Shown here in pieces: positions 8,689 through 16,577 of a stretch of DNA of 36,633 bases (position 1 is the first letter of the stretch; every line of letters begins with the position of its first letter). The stretch is taken from NCBI GenBank assembly GCA_021793675.1, contig JAJYSG010000020.1:1-36633 (forward strand). Direction: 5' to 3'. The notes under the pieces are model-generated. The model had not been told where the DNA came from. It saw only the letters and a program-made list of their open reading frames with translations, and did not search any database. The position numbers and the translations under genes were made by a program. This stretch comes from Actinomycetes bacterium. Lineage in GTDB: Bacteria; Actinomycetota; Actinomycetes; Actinomycetales; Cellulomonadaceae.

Positions 8689-8715
8689 TTAGCACTCTCC
8701 GACGGGGAGTGCCAA
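8689..8715 (-). promoter_or_regulatory. CIRCE operator (HrcA binding site) upstream of hsp20
   Basis: TTAGCACTC (8689-8697), nine bases, then GAGTGCCAA (8707-8715) matches the CIRCE consensus TTAGCACTC-N9-GAGTGCTAA at 17 of 18 arm positions. On the minus strand the right arm reads TTGGCA, which can act as a -35 element, so HrcA bound here should block transcription of hsp20. CIRCE is classically found before groESL and dnaK operons. Confidence 0.93.
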
Positions 8716-8742
8716 CCCGTTCGCGGATGGTGAACGGGCGAG

Positions 8743-9174
8743 TCAGGCGAGGGTGCGCCCGGCCACGGCGTCGGCCAGCGCCTGCACGATGCGCACGTCG
8801 GAGTCGAGCCAGGGGACCTCGAGCCAGCGCCCCGGCGCCAGCCAGCGCACCTCGTCGTGCTCCACGAGCGGCTCCGGCGTCCCGGAGACGATGTCGACGA
8901 GCCACAGCCGCATCACGTACCGCGTCGACAGGATCCAGGCGCCGTCGTCGGGCCCCACCAGCTCGGCGCCCAGGCCCACCCGCAGCCCCAGCTCCTCGCG
9001 CAGCTCGCGGTGCAGCGCCTCCTCGGGCGACTCGCCGGGGTCCACCTTGCCGCCCGGGAACTCCCACCGGCCGGCCAGGCTCGCCGGCACCGCACGCCGG
9101 GCGGCGAGCAGCAGCTGCGGGTCCCGGAGATCGTCGACCACCGCTCCGGCGACGACGAGCTGTGGTGCGGCCAT
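8743..9174 (-). CDS. Nudix hydrolase, MutT-like
   Basis: A 143-residue single-domain protein with a complete Nudix box at residues 42-64: G42, E48, then R56-E57 and E60-E61 and G63 in the GX5EX7REUXEEXGU spacing. The preceding [12 protein letters not shown] is typical of MutT (8-oxo-dGTP diphosphatase) and related (d)NTP pyrophosphatases. The C-terminal half has EHDEVRWL and WLDSDVRIV, also MutT-like. The likely role is sanitising oxidised nucleotides; the exact substrate cannot be told from sequence. The ATG at 9174 has only a weak GA-rich ribosome binding site. The gene ends 28 bases before the CIRCE element of the next gene on the same strand. Confidence 0.85.
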   Translation of the reverse strand: MAAPQLVVAGAVVDDLRDPQLLLAARRAVPASLAGRWEFPGGKVDPGESPEEALHRELREELGLRVGLGAELVGPDDGAWILSTRYVMRLWLVDIVSGTPEPLVEHDEVRWLAPGRWLEVPWLDSDVRIVQALADAVAGRTLA

Positions 9175-9337
9175 GCCTGCAGTCTCTCAGGTCCCCCCGG
9201 ACCGCCGCGAACCTCCGGTGCGCGGGCGCCGTGACCGCGCCGGTGCTCTCGAGACGACGGCGGACGCCCCGGCCTTGCCCCTGGAACGACGACAGGGCCC
9301 GCCCGGCGGAGGCGCCGGACGAGCCCTTCGAGGTGCA

Positions 9338-9363
9338 CCACCGAGGCTGCGAGCCATCGGTGG
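9338..9363 (-). terminator. Terminator after the LuxR-type regulator gene
   Basis: CCACCGA-GGCT, a GCG loop, then AGCC-A-TCGGTGG forms an 11-bp stem with a single bulged A. On the minus strand it starts 20 bases after the stop codon at 9384 and before the Nudix gene. Confidence 0.65.
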
Positions 9364-9383
9364 CCGATCCCCCCGCCGCGGTG

Positions 9384-9620
9384 TCAGCGGCTGCCGTGCT
9401 CCTGTGCCCAGGCGACCGCCTCGGCGCGCGTGGAGGCGCCGATCTTGCGGTACACCGAGCGGACCTGCGACTTCACCGTGTTGCGGGTGACGAACAGCCG
9501 CGTCGCGATCTCCTCGAGCGTGACGTCCTCCGCAAGCTCGGCCAGCACGACCTTCTCGCGGCGGGTGAGCGGATCGCCCAGGATGGCCGATCGGGTGCTC
9601 GTGGTCTCAAGCATGCTCAT
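9384..9620 (-). CDS. Stand-alone LuxR/NarL-type HTH regulator (78 aa)
   Basis: A short DNA-binding protein made almost only of a LuxR/GerE HTH domain: DPLTRREKVVLAELAEDVTLEEIA, then FVTRNTVKSQVRSVYRKIG and ASTRAEAVAWA. The receiver or ligand domain of full-size NarL or LuxR proteins is absent, so it resembles single-domain GerE-type regulators. The ATG at 9620 is chosen because GGAGG on the minus strand (9631 to 9627) is six bases upstream; the frame continues upstream but with non-coding character, and an ATG at 9614 is the alternative. It stands alone, behind a long AT-richer leader containing a 12-bp hairpin. Its targets are unknown. Confidence 0.85.
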   Translation of the reverse strand: MSMLETTSTRSAILGDPLTRREKVVLAELAEDVTLEEIATRLFVTRNTVKSQVRSVYRKIGASTRAEAVAWAQEHGSR

Positions 9621-9640
9621 GGTGCCCCTCCGGTCTGCCG

Positions 9641-9669
9641 ACGACCACGCGGCCCGTCCGCGTGGTCGT
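9641..9669 (-). promoter_or_regulatory. 12-bp perfect inverted repeat in the leader of the LuxR-type gene
   Basis: ACGACCACGCGG (9641-9652), a five-base spacer, then its exact complement (9658-9669). It lies 21-49 bases upstream of the ATG, between a possible -10 region (GTAGCTGTACAA on the minus strand) and the ribosome binding site. It could be an operator read as DNA (autoregulation) or an RNA hairpin limiting translation. Confidence 0.6.
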
Positions 9670-9772
9670 TGTACAGCTACGTACCGGATGAGAGGGGGGT
9701 CAGGGCGCTCTATGACGCCGCTTCCCACCTACCTCTCGTCATCACGATGTCCCCCCGTGGTGCCGAACGCGC

Positions 9773-9851
9773 TGCGCCAAGAATGACCTGTTTGTCCACG
9801 TTCGGATACATCAGTCCACCTAGCAGACCATCGAATCACCCTTTTGGCGCA
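9773..9851. repeat. 8-bp inverted repeat bounding an AT-richer block
   Basis: TGCGCCAA (9773-9780) and its exact complement TTGGCGCA (9844-9851) flank about 63 bases that are close to half A+T, against about a quarter in the surroundings. The block lies upstream of the LuxR-type gene and probably contains promoter or regulatory sites, or is the trace of an inserted sequence. No gene is visible in it. Confidence 0.45.
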
Positions 9852-9852
9852 A

Positions 9853-9866
9853 GGGACATAGGTCCC
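9853..9866. promoter_or_regulatory. GGGAC-N4-GTCCC palindrome resembling a DevR/DosR or NarL-family operator
   Basis: GGGAC (9853-9857), four bases ATAG, and GTCCC (9862-9866) form a perfect palindrome. The DevR (DosR) consensus GGGACTWWAGTCCC has the same half-sites and spacing, but the middle bases differ here. It lies about 230 bases before the LuxR-type gene and 45 bases after gcvH. Function is inferred from form only. Confidence 0.4.
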
Positions 9867-9889
9867 CGCACCTAGGGCTGACCTGGTCA

Positions 9890-9905
9890 CGGCCATCTCC
9901 GGCCG
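9890..9905 (-). terminator. Possible terminator of the gcv operon
   Basis: CGGCC-ATCTCC-GGCCG forms a 5-bp G/C stem with a six-base loop, starting six bases after the gcvH stop on the minus strand. It is short and has no U-tract, so it is a weak call. Confidence 0.35.
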
Positions 9906-9911
9906 ACGGTC

Positions 9912-10286
9912 TCAGCGGGCGGCGAGCGCCGCGTACTCGGTCGCCGACAGCAGCGCCCCGGTGCCCGAGACGTCGACCTTGAGGAGCCAGCCGGCGCCGT
10001 ACGGGTCGGCGTTCACCACCGCCGGGTCGTCGATCGCCGCCTGGTTGACCTCGACGACCGTGCCCGAGACCGGCGAGAACAGCTCGGAGACGGACTTCGT
10101 CGACTCGATCTCGCCCACCACCGCGCCGGCCGCGACGACGGCGCCGACGGCGGGCAGCTCGAGGTAGACGATGTCGCCCAACGCGTCGGCCGCGACGTCG
10201 GTGATGCCGACCGTCGCGGGTGCGCCCGCGGCGTACCACTCGTGCTCGGCGGTGTACTGCAGGTCGGTGGGCGGCTGGCCGCTCAT
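9912..10286 (-). CDS. gcvH: Glycine cleavage system H protein
   Basis: A 124-residue lipoyl carrier protein that shuttles the aminomethyl intermediate among P, T and L proteins. YTAEHEWY near the N-terminus, the strand [12 protein letters not shown], and the lipoyl-lysine hairpin [15 protein letters not shown] are the family hallmarks; the Lys in ESTKS is the lipoylation site. The C-terminal region [11 protein letters not shown] is also conserved. Length is standard. GGAGAT lies three bases before the ATG at 10286. It is the last gene of gcvP-gcvT-gcvH, 36 bases after gcvT. No L protein gene (lipoamide dehydrogenase) is in the window. Confidence 0.96.
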   Translation of the reverse strand: MSGQPPTDLQYTAEHEWYAAGAPATVGITDVAADALGDIVYLELPAVGAVVAAGAVVGEIESTKSVSELFSPVSGTVVEVNQAAIDDPAVVNADPYGAGWLLKVDVSGTGALLSATEYAALAAR

Positions 10287-10322
10287 GGCATCTCCTTCAG
10301 GGGTTCGGGCAAGGACGTGTCG

Positions 10323-11477
10323 TCACCGAGGACGACGGTAGAAGGGCAGCGGCACCACGTGCACGGGTTCGGCCCGGCCGCGCACGTCGACCGCCAGGCG
10401 CGTGCCCTCGGCGGCCACGTCCGGCGTGACGTACGCCATCGCCACCGGGTGCCCCAGCGTCGGGGACGGCGCACCGGACGTCACGGTGCCGACGACCGTC
10501 GCGCCCTCGTCGGGCCCGGACAGCACCGGGTAGCCGTGCCGGGCGGCCCGCCTGGTCTCGCCGACCAGGCCGACGAGGACGCGTTCCGGCGCGGCCTGCG
10601 CCCGGGCGGCCAGCGCCGCACGTCCGACGAAGTCCGGCGGGCCCACCAGCACGGGCTTGTCGAGCGCGACGACGCGCCCGAGGCCTGCGTCGAACGGCGT
10701 CGTGGTGCGGTCCAGCTCGTTGCCGTACAGCGGCATGCCGGCCTCGAGGCGCAGGCTGTCGCGCGCCGCGAGGCCCGCCGGCACCAGGCCGAACGGCTCC
10801 CCGGCGGCGAGCAGCGCGCGCCACAGCACCGGCGCGCGCTCCGCCTCGATCCAGACCTCGTAGCCGTCCTCGCCGGTGTACCCGGTGCGGCCGACGAGCA
10901 CGGGCTGCCCCTCGAACCGCATCCGCAGGCAGGCGTAGTACCTCAGCTCGTCGAACGCGGTGCCGCCCGAGATCGCGGCGTCCTCGGCGAGGCCGGCGGT
11001 GGCGCGCAGGATCTGCGCCGCCCGCGGGCCCTGCACCGCGATCAGGGCGGTGGTCGCCGAGTCGTCGCGCAGCCCGACGGTGAACCCGGCGGTGCGGCCG
11101 GCGAGCTCGTCGTAGACCGTCGCGGCGTTCGACGCGTTGGCGACGACCATGAGCTCGTCGTCGGCCACCCGGTACACGACGAGGTCGTCGATGATGCCGC
11201 CGTCCGGCGCGCAGATCATCGTGTACTTCGCGCGCATCGGCTTGACCTGCGAGATCGCGCCGACCAGCGCGTGGTCGAGGAACGCCGCGGCGTCCGGGCC
11301 ATGCACCGCGATCTCGCCCATGTGGCTCAGGTCGAACAGGCCGGCCGCCGTGCGCACCGCGATGTGCTCGGCGATGTCCGACGAGTAGCGCAACGGCATG
11401 AGCCAGCCGGCGAAGGGCGTCATGGTGGCGCCGAGCGCGACGTGCTCGTCGTGCAGCGGGGAGTGCTGGTCCGTCAT
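10323..11477 (-). CDS. gcvT: Glycine cleavage system T protein (aminomethyltransferase)
   Basis: A 384-residue THF-dependent aminomethyltransferase that releases ammonia and forms 5,10-methylene-THF from the H-protein-bound intermediate. FDLSHMGEIAVHG, AKYTMICAPDGGIIDDL, VQGPRA, GRTGYTGEDGYE and ARDSLRLEAGMPLYG are family signatures, the last around the folate site. Length is slightly above the E. coli enzyme (364). The ATG at 11477 follows AGGAG at six bases; an in-frame GTG at 11495 overlapping the gcvP stop is possible but has no site. The methylene-THF produced feeds one-carbon metabolism, including the metF-encoded step elsewhere in this window. Confidence 0.95.
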   Translation of the reverse strand: MTDQHSPLHDEHVALGATMTPFAGWLMPLRYSSDIAEHIAVRTAAGLFDLSHMGEIAVHGPDAAAFLDHALVGAISQVKPMRAKYTMICAPDGGIIDDLVVYRVADDELMVVANASNAATVYDELAGRTAGFTVGLRDDSATTALIAVQGPRAAQILRATAGLAEDAAISGGTAFDELRYYACLRMRFEGQPVLVGRTGYTGEDGYEVWIEAERAPVLWRALLAAGEPFGLVPAGLAARDSLRLEAGMPLYGNELDRTTTPFDAGLGRVVALDKPVLVGPPDFVGRAALAARAQAAPERVLVGLVGETRRAARHGYPVLSGPDEGATVVGTVTSGAPSPTLGHPVAMAYVTPDVAAEGTRLAVDVRGRAEPVHVVPLPFYRRPR

Positions 11478-11491
11478 CGGTTGCTCCTGGG

Positions 11492-14400
11492 TCACTGTCC
11501 GGCCTCCACGAACGCCTCGACCGGCGGGCACGAGCACACCAGGTGGCGGTCGCCGTAGGCACCGTCGATGCGGCGCACCGGCGGCCAGTACTTGTCGGCG
11601 CGCAGCCGCGGCACCGGGAACGCCGCGAGCCGGCGGCTGTAGGGATGGGTCCACTCGTCGGCCGTCACGGCGGCGGCGGTGTGCGGCGCGTTGCGCAGCG
11701 GGGAGTCCTCGAGCGGCCAGGTGCCGGCGGCGACCTCGTCGATCTCGTGGCGGATGGCGAGCATCGCCTCGACGAAGCGGTCGAGCTCGGCCAGGTCCTC
11801 GCTCTCCGTGGGCTCGACCATGAGCGTGCCGGGCACCGGGAACGCGAGCGTCGGGGCGTGGAACCCGTAGTCCGCCAGCCGCTTGGCGACGTCCTCGGCG
11901 GTGACGCCGGTCGCCTGGGTGAGCGGCCGCACGTCGAGGATGCACTCGTGCGCGACGAGCCCGGCCGGGCCCGTGTAGAGCACCGGGAACGCGTCCCGCA
12001 GCCGGGCGGCGAGGTAGTTCGCGGCCAGCACCGCCGCCTGCGTCGCCCTGGTCAGGCCGTCGCCGCCCATGAGCGCCACGTACGCCCACGAGATCGGCAG
12101 GATCCCCGCCGAGCCCCACCGCGCGGCGGCCACCGGCGCCACGCCCCCACGGCCGTCGGCGGAACCCTCGGACCCCTCCGCCGCGGTGTCGGCGACGTGC
12201 CGGCTCCACCGGGCGGACGGATGGCTCCGCCCGCCCGGGGTGGGGTCGCCGGGGAGGAACGGAGCCAGGTGCGCCTTGACCGCCACCGGCCCCACACCCG
12301 GGCCGCCACCGCCGTGCGGGATGCAGAACGTCTTGTGCAGGTTGAGGTGGCTGACGTCCCCGCCGAGCTCGCCCGGCCGCGCCAGGCCCACCAGCGCGTT
12401 GAGGTTCGCGCCGTCGATGTAGACCTGGCCCCCGGCGGCGTGCACCAGCTCCGCGACCGTGCCCACACCCTCCTCGTAGACGCCGTGCGTCGAGGGGTAG
12501 GTCAGCATGATCGCCGCGACGCGACCCTCGTGGTCGCCGAGCTTGAGCCGCAGGTCCTCGAGGTCGATCGAGCCGTCCTGCGCGGTGGCGACGACGACGA
12601 CACGCAGCCCCGCCAGCGCGGCGCTCGCCGCGTTGGTGCCGTGGGCGCTCGCCGGGATCAGGCACACGTCGCGGTGGCCCTGGCCACGGCTGCGGTGGTA
12701 GGCGCCGATCGCCCGCAGGCCGGCGTACTCGCCCTGGCTGCCGGCGTTCGGCTGCAGGCTCACCGCGTCGTAACCGGTGATCTCCGCGAGCCACTGGGAC
12801 AGGTCGCCGACGAGCCGCTCGTAGCCCGTGACCTGGTCGGCGGGGGCGTACGGATGGATGTCCGCGAAGCCGGGCCAGCTGATGGGCTCCATCTCCACGG
12901 CGGCGTTGAGCTTCATGGTGCAGCTGCCGAGCGGGATCATCGTGCGGTCGAGCGCCAGGTCCTTGTCGGCGAGCCGGCGCAGGTAGCGCATCAGGGCGGT
13001 CTCGCTGCGGTACCGGTGGAACACCGGGTGCTGCAGGTAGCCGGACGTGCGCCGCTTCCCCTCGGGGATGGCGGGACCCACCTCCGCGGGCTCCGTCGGC
13101 CTCGTCGTTCCGGACCCGCCCGGGGTGGGCTGCGGCCAGTCCGACGAGTCGTCGAGCTCGTCGGGCTCGGGGGCGTCCTCACCGCGCTGCCGCGGCAGGA
13201 GCTCCCAGACCTCCGTGAGCGCCGGGTGCGTGCCCTCGAACGCGGTCAGCGCGTCGGGGTGGCCGTCCGCGAGCGAGCGCTCGGCGCGGAACGCCGCCAC
13301 CACCGCCTGCACGTGCGCGCTCGTCGTGGTCTCGTCGCACGTCGCCTGGACGTGGTCGGCGTCCGGCGCCCAGAGGTTGATGCCGAGGACGGCGGCCGCT
13401 TCGACGACCACCGCCGCACGCCCCGGCACCTCGGCACGGATGGTGTCGAAGATCTCGTCGTGCTCCACCGCGACCCCGTCGGCGCGCAGCAGGGCCGCCA
13501 GGCCCACCGCGTGCGCGTGGACGCGCTCCGCGATCGCGCGCAGCCCGTCGGGGCCGTGGTGCACCGCGTACATCGCCGCGACGACGGCGAGCAGCGCCTG
13601 CGCCGTGCAGATGTTGCTCGTCGCCTTCTCGCGGCGGATGTGCTGCTCCCGGGTCTGCAGCGCGAGGCGGTAGGCCGGGGCGCCGTCGGCGTCGACCGAG
13701 ACCCCGACGAGCCGGCCGGGCAGCTGGCGCTCCAGGCCGGAGCGCACCGCGATGAACGCCGCGTGCGGGCCGCCGCCGAACAGCGGCACGCCGAACCGCT
13801 GCGCCGAGCCGACGGCGACGTCCGCGCCCAGGTCGCCCGGCGCGGCCAGCACGGTGAGCGCCAGCAGGTCGGCGGCGACCGTGACCAGCGCGCCGCGGGC
13901 ACGGGCCGCCTCGACCACCGCCGCGACGTCGTGGATCCGGCCGGAGGCGCCGACCTGCTGCACGACGACGCCGACGAGCTCGCCCTCGACGTCCGGCAGA
14001 CCGGCGGACAGGTCGGCGACCACCACCGGCAGGCCGACGTGCTCGGCGCGCCCGCGCGCCACGGCGAGGGACTGGCCGAACAGGTCGGCGTCGAGCACCA
14101 CCGTGCCGACCGGGGCCTTCGCCGCGCGCCACATCAGGGTCACCGCCTCGGCCACCGCGGTCGCCTCGTCGAGCAGCGAGGCCCCGGCCACCGCGAGCCC
14201 GGTGAGGTCCTCGACCATCTGCTGGAACGTCAGCATCGCCTCGAGGCGCCCCTGGCTGATCTCCGCCTGGTACGGCGTGTAGCTCGTGTACCAGGCGGGG
14301 TTCTCGAGCACGTTGCGCCTGATCACCGCGGGTGTCACGGTGCCGTAGTAGCCCTGGCCGATCATCGGCACGAGCGGCCGGTTCTCGCCCGCCATGCCCC

Positions 14401-14608
14401 GCAGCGCCGCCAGCACCTGCGCCTCGCTGCGGGCCGGCGGCAGCTCGAGCGGCCGCCGGGTGCGGATCGCGGCCGGCACGGCGGCGTCGACGAGCGCCGC
14501 GAGGTCGTCGTACCCGACGGCGGCAAGCATCCGGTCCACGTCGCCGCCGCGCGGCCCGATGTGCCGGTCGGCGAAGTCACGCGCGGACGGGGTCTGGGGG
14601 TCGATCAC
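11492..14608 (-). CDS. gcvP: Glycine dehydrogenase (decarboxylating), P protein
   Basis: A 1038-residue PLP enzyme that decarboxylates glycine and loads the aminomethyl group on the H protein. ADRHIGPR near the N-terminus, [29 protein letters not shown] (split over conserved blocks) and the PLP lysine in [17 protein letters not shown] are diagnostic. It is about 80 residues longer than the typical 950-960. The extra length sits in an acidic/Pro-rich insert between the two halves (about 13090-13190) and a Gly/Ser/Arg-rich insert in the C-terminal half (about 12130-12260). The GTG at 14608 is chosen because GGAGG lies seven bases upstream and because the longer frame (to 14740) runs into the glycine riboswitch. 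It leads the gcvPTH operon. Confidence 0.95.
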   Translation of the reverse strand: MIDPQTPSARDFADRHIGPRGGDVDRMLAAVGYDDLAALVDAAVPAAIRTRRPLELPPARSEAQVLAALRGMAGENRPLVPMIGQGYYGTVTPAVIRRNVLENPAWYTSYTPYQAEISQGRLEAMLTFQQMVEDLTGLAVAGASLLDEATAVAEAVTLMWRAAKAPVGTVVLDADLFGQSLAVARGRAEHVGLPVVVADLSAGLPDVEGELVGVVVQQVGASGRIHDVAAVVEAARARGALVTVAADLLALTVLAAPGDLGADVAVGSAQRFGVPLFGGGPHAAFIAVRSGLERQLPGRLVGVSVDADGAPAYRLALQTREQHIRREKATSNICTAQALLAVVAAMYAVHHGPDGLRAIAERVHAHAVGLAALLRADGVAVEHDEIFDTIRAEVPGRAAVVVEAAAVLGINLWAPDADHVQATCDETTTSAHVQAVVAAFRAERSLADGHPDALTAFEGTHPALTEVWELLPRQRGEDAPEPDELDDSSDWPQPTPGGSGTTRPTEPAEVGPAIPEGKRRTSGYLQHPVFHRYRSETALMRYLRRLADKDLALDRTMIPLGSCTMKLNAAVEMEPISWPGFADIHPYAPADQVTGYERLVGDLSQWLAEITGYDAVSLQPNAGSQGEYAGLRAIGAYHRSRGQGHRDVCLIPASAHGTNAASAALAGLRVVVVATAQDGSIDLEDLRLKLGDHEGRVAAIMLTYPSTHGVYEEGVGTVAELVHAAGGQVYIDGANLNALVGLARPGELGGDVSHLNLHKTFCIPHGGGGPGVGPVAVKAHLAPFLPGDPTPGGRSHPSARWSRHVADTAAEGSEGSADGRGGVAPVAAARWGSAGILPISWAYVALMGGDGLTRATQAAVLAANYLAARLRDAFPVLYTGPAGLVAHECILDVRPLTQATGVTAEDVAKRLADYGFHAPTLAFPVPGTLMVEPTESEDLAELDRFVEAMLAIRHEIDEVAAGTWPLEDSPLRNAPHTAAAVTADEWTHPYSRRLAAFPVPRLRADKYWPPVRRIDGAYGDRHLVCSCPPVEAFVEAGQ

Positions 14609-14654
14609 GCCGGGGCCTCCTGTCAGGGCGTCCGGCGACGAGCCGGAACGGTCG

Positions 14655-14870
14655 GGGCCTCCCCGCTCTGTCATCCGCCCGGCGAACCGGGCGACCTGAG
14701 AGTTTTGCCGGTCCGCCTGTCGGGGCGCGCCGGCTTGCACCGTCGGTGGGCCCGCATGGGCCGCTTTCCAGAGTCGCCTCGCCGCGGCGGTACGGGTGCC
14801 TGAGAGATTCCCGGGGAGGGTTGCTCCTACGGCGCCCCGCTCGTCGGCGGGATCTCTCCCGCCGCGGCTC
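14655..14870 (-). ncRNA. Tandem glycine riboswitch upstream of gcvP
   Basis: Read on the minus strand, two glycine-aptamer cores appear in a row. The first has GGCGGGAGAGATCCCGCC, GGAGCAACCCTCC and ATCTCTCAGGCAC, ending in GACTCTGGAAAG. The second has CACCGACGGTGCAAGCC, GGCAAAACTCTCAGGTC and GGATGACAGAGCGGGGAGG. The CTCTCAGG core and the GACAGAG/GACTCTGG closing segments, duplicated in tandem, are the signature of the cooperative two-aptamer gcvT-type RNA. Glycine binding normally switches the glycine cleavage operon on. The expression platform lies between about 14655 and the gcvP ribosome binding site. Confidence 0.93.
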
Positions 14871-14895
14871 GAGCAGCGTGTTCAGTTGTGGCGCC

Positions 14896-14901
14896 AGAGT
14901 A
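14896..14901 (-). promoter_or_regulatory. Probable -10 box of the gcv operon
   Basis: On the minus strand TACTCT fits the TANNNT pattern and places a start near 14889, about 20 bases before the first glycine aptamer. No convincing -35 hexamer is seen at 16-18 bases. Confidence 0.4.
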
Positions 14902-14916
14902 CGCGAGGACGGGTGC

Positions 14917-14948
14917 CCGGGGACCACGACGACGCGCGTGGCTCCCGG
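14917..14948 (-). terminator. Terminator after the ACT-domain gene
   Basis: CCGGG (14917-14921) and CCACG (14924-14928) pair with CGTGG (14937-14941) and CCCGG (14944-14948), giving a 10-bp interrupted G/C stem with an eight-base loop. It begins four bases after the stop of the ACT-domain gene and separates that operon from the gcv transcript. Confidence 0.6.
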
Positions 14949-14952
14949 CCGA

Positions 14953-15507
14953 TCACGCGGGGGGCTGGATGACCAGGACGTCGGCGGTCGCGCCCGCCGC
15001 CCGCGCCGCGTCGACCGCCGCCTCGACGTCCACCAGGGCGCCCTCCAGCAGCAGCGGCTCGCCCGCGGCGGTGTCCCCGGACCACCGCACCGGGGCGTGC
15101 GCCGGCGGCGTGAAGGCGGCACCCTGCGGCAGGTGCACCACCCCGGCCGCGCGCACGCCCAGGTCGTCACCCCGGCGCACGACGACCCCGCCGACCATCG
15201 GCAGCCGGTCCAGCGTCCGCGTCAGCAGCCGCTGGCGGCGTTCGCCGGTGCGGAACGTCACGACGACCAGCCCGGGCGCCCCCACCTGGTGCCCCGTGGC
15301 GAGCGAGCCGATGGACACGCCGCGCGCCGACAGCACGGCGGCCAGCGCGGCGATGGTGCCGGTGGTGTCGTCGGCCCGGACGAAGGCCACCCATCGCTCG
15401 TCGTCCTCGAGGGGGGCCACGGGCTCGTCGGGCACCGGGTCGGCCGTCCCCGCGGGGACGGCCGCCTCGTCGGCGAAGCACTCCTGCGGACCCGCGGGCA
15501 CGGTCAT
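14953..15507 (-). CDS. Stand-alone ACT-domain protein
   Basis: A 184-residue protein with an acidic N-terminal extension (about residues 1-35) and then an ACT-like fold: ERWVAFVRADDTTGTIAALA, VLSARGVSIGSLATG, and a beta strand LVVVTFRTG followed by a helix. The order and spacing match the ligand-binding ACT modules of homoserine dehydrogenase and related amino-acid enzymes. The C-terminal half (HLPQGAAFTPPAHAP, then a strand/helix rich in Ala/Val) is not recognised. It has no catalytic motif, so a regulatory or amino-acid-sensing role is inferred. Its ATG overlaps the stop of the dehydrogenase gene by four bases (ATGA). It is the last gene of a four-gene operon. Confidence 0.7.
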   Translation of the reverse strand: MTVPAGPQECFADEAAVPAGTADPVPDEPVAPLEDDERWVAFVRADDTTGTIAALAAVLSARGVSIGSLATGHQVGAPGLVVVTFRTGERRQRLLTRTLDRLPMVGGVVVRRGDDLGVRAAGVVHLPQGAAFTPPAHAPVRWSGDTAAGEPLLLEGALVDVEAAVDAARAAGATADVLVIQPPA

Positions 15508-16577
15508 GCCCCAGCCTCCCGCGGCGCCGTCCACGGGGCCACCGCGGCGGCCACGGTCGCGGCGACACCCGCCAGGGCCCGCTCCTCGTCGGCCGCCGGC
15601 TGGTCGAGGAGCACCCGGGTCCAGCCCTCCGGGCCGAGCTGCACCGGCACACCGAGCACGCCGCGCACCGGCTGCCCGGCGAGGCTCACCTCGCCGTCCA
15701 GGGCGACCTGGCCCGCGACGACGATGTCCCGTCCGTCGAGGATCGTCTCGACGAGGTCGATCGTCGCGCTCGCGGTCCCGGCGGCCGTCTTCGCGCCGCT
15801 GCGGTGCGTCAGGTACGGGCGCACGACGACGCGCAGGTCCGGCGGCAGCGTGTCGACGAAGCGGTAGCCGTCGGCGGTCTCGAGCTCCGCCACGCGCGCC
15901 TGCGCCGCGGCGACCTCCGCCGGGAAGTCGTCGAGCGACCGCGCGCCCCGCACCCGGGCCACGGCCCGCTCGCGCTCGCAGGCCTCGAGGCCGCCGACGC
16001 GGACGGTGGACCACAGCGGCACCGCACCCGGCCCGTGCTCGCCCCCGACGAAGCCGCCCACCCGGTGCCGGCGCACGCCGAGCGAGACGGCGACCTCGCG
16101 GCGGAACCGCAGCGTGTCGAGCCAGGCGCCCATGCCGATCACCCGTTCCCGCCCGAGCCGCCGCGCCAGGATCGCCACGCCGAGCTCGACCGGGTTCGTC
16201 ACGACCACGACGACCTCGGAGCCGGAGCCGTGCTCCGCCAACGCGTCGGCGTAGGCGTGGAAGATCGCGGCGTTGTCCGCGGCCAGCTCGCCCCGGGTGA
16301 AGGACTCGCCGTCCGGCGGATGCGTGCGGCCGGCGGCGAGCACGACGACGTCCGCCACCACGTCGGACGGGTCGAGGGCGACGTCGAGGATCGGCGCGTG
16401 CTCGTCGTAGGCGTCGATGAGGTCGGCGCGCAACCCGTGGGTCGCCCTCGCGCTGGCGCCGTCGGCGCGCCCGACGAGCTGGAGCCGGCTCGTCGCCGGC
16501 AGCAGCGCGCGCTCCACGAGCTGCGTGCACACCTGGCGGCCGACGTCGCCCGTCGCCCCGAGCACCGCGACGTCCAT
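15504..16577 (-). CDS. Divergent lactate/malate dehydrogenase-family protein
   Basis: A 357-residue NAD-dependent 2-hydroxyacid dehydrogenase homologue. The N-terminal Rossmann motif GATGDVGRQV, VVLAAGR, the strand VVVVTNPVELG, the substrate arginine region LDTLRFR and the catalytic histidine in GGEHGPG are all present. The mobile substrate loop, normally RKPGMSR-like after AAG, is replaced by THPPDGESFTRGEL, so the substrate is unlikely to be plain malate or lactate. The protein is longer than usual (about 310-330). The ATG at 16577 abuts the TAG stop of the aldo/keto reductase gene with no spacer. It is followed with a four-base overlap by the ACT-domain gene. The function is a redox step on an unknown 2-hydroxy/2-oxo acid (inference). 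Confidence 0.75.
   Translation of the reverse strand: MDVAVLGATGDVGRQVCTQLVERALLPATSRLQLVGRADGASARATHGLRADLIDAYDEHAPILDVALDPSDVVADVVVLAAGRTHPPDGESFTRGELAADNAAIFHAYADALAEHGSGSEVVVVVTNPVELGVAILARRLGRERVIGMGAWLDTLRFRREVAVSLGVRRHRVGGFVGGEHGPGAVPLWSTVRVGGLEACERERAVARVRGARSLDDFPAEVAAAQARVAELETADGYRFVDTLPPDLRVVVRPYLTHRSGAKTAAGTASATIDLVETILDGRDIVVAGQVALDGEVSLAGQPVRGVLGVPVQLGPEGWTRVLLDQPAADEERALAGVAATVAAAVAPWTAPREAGA

Noticed and set aside
14609-14740. N-terminal extension of GcvP
   Set aside because: It coincides with the second glycine aptamer, and the GTG at 14608 has a proper ribosome binding site.
11543-14803. 1086-codon plus-strand frame opposite gcvP
   Set aside because: An artefact of reading antisense to a conserved gene; Arg/His/Val-rich and without any known motif.
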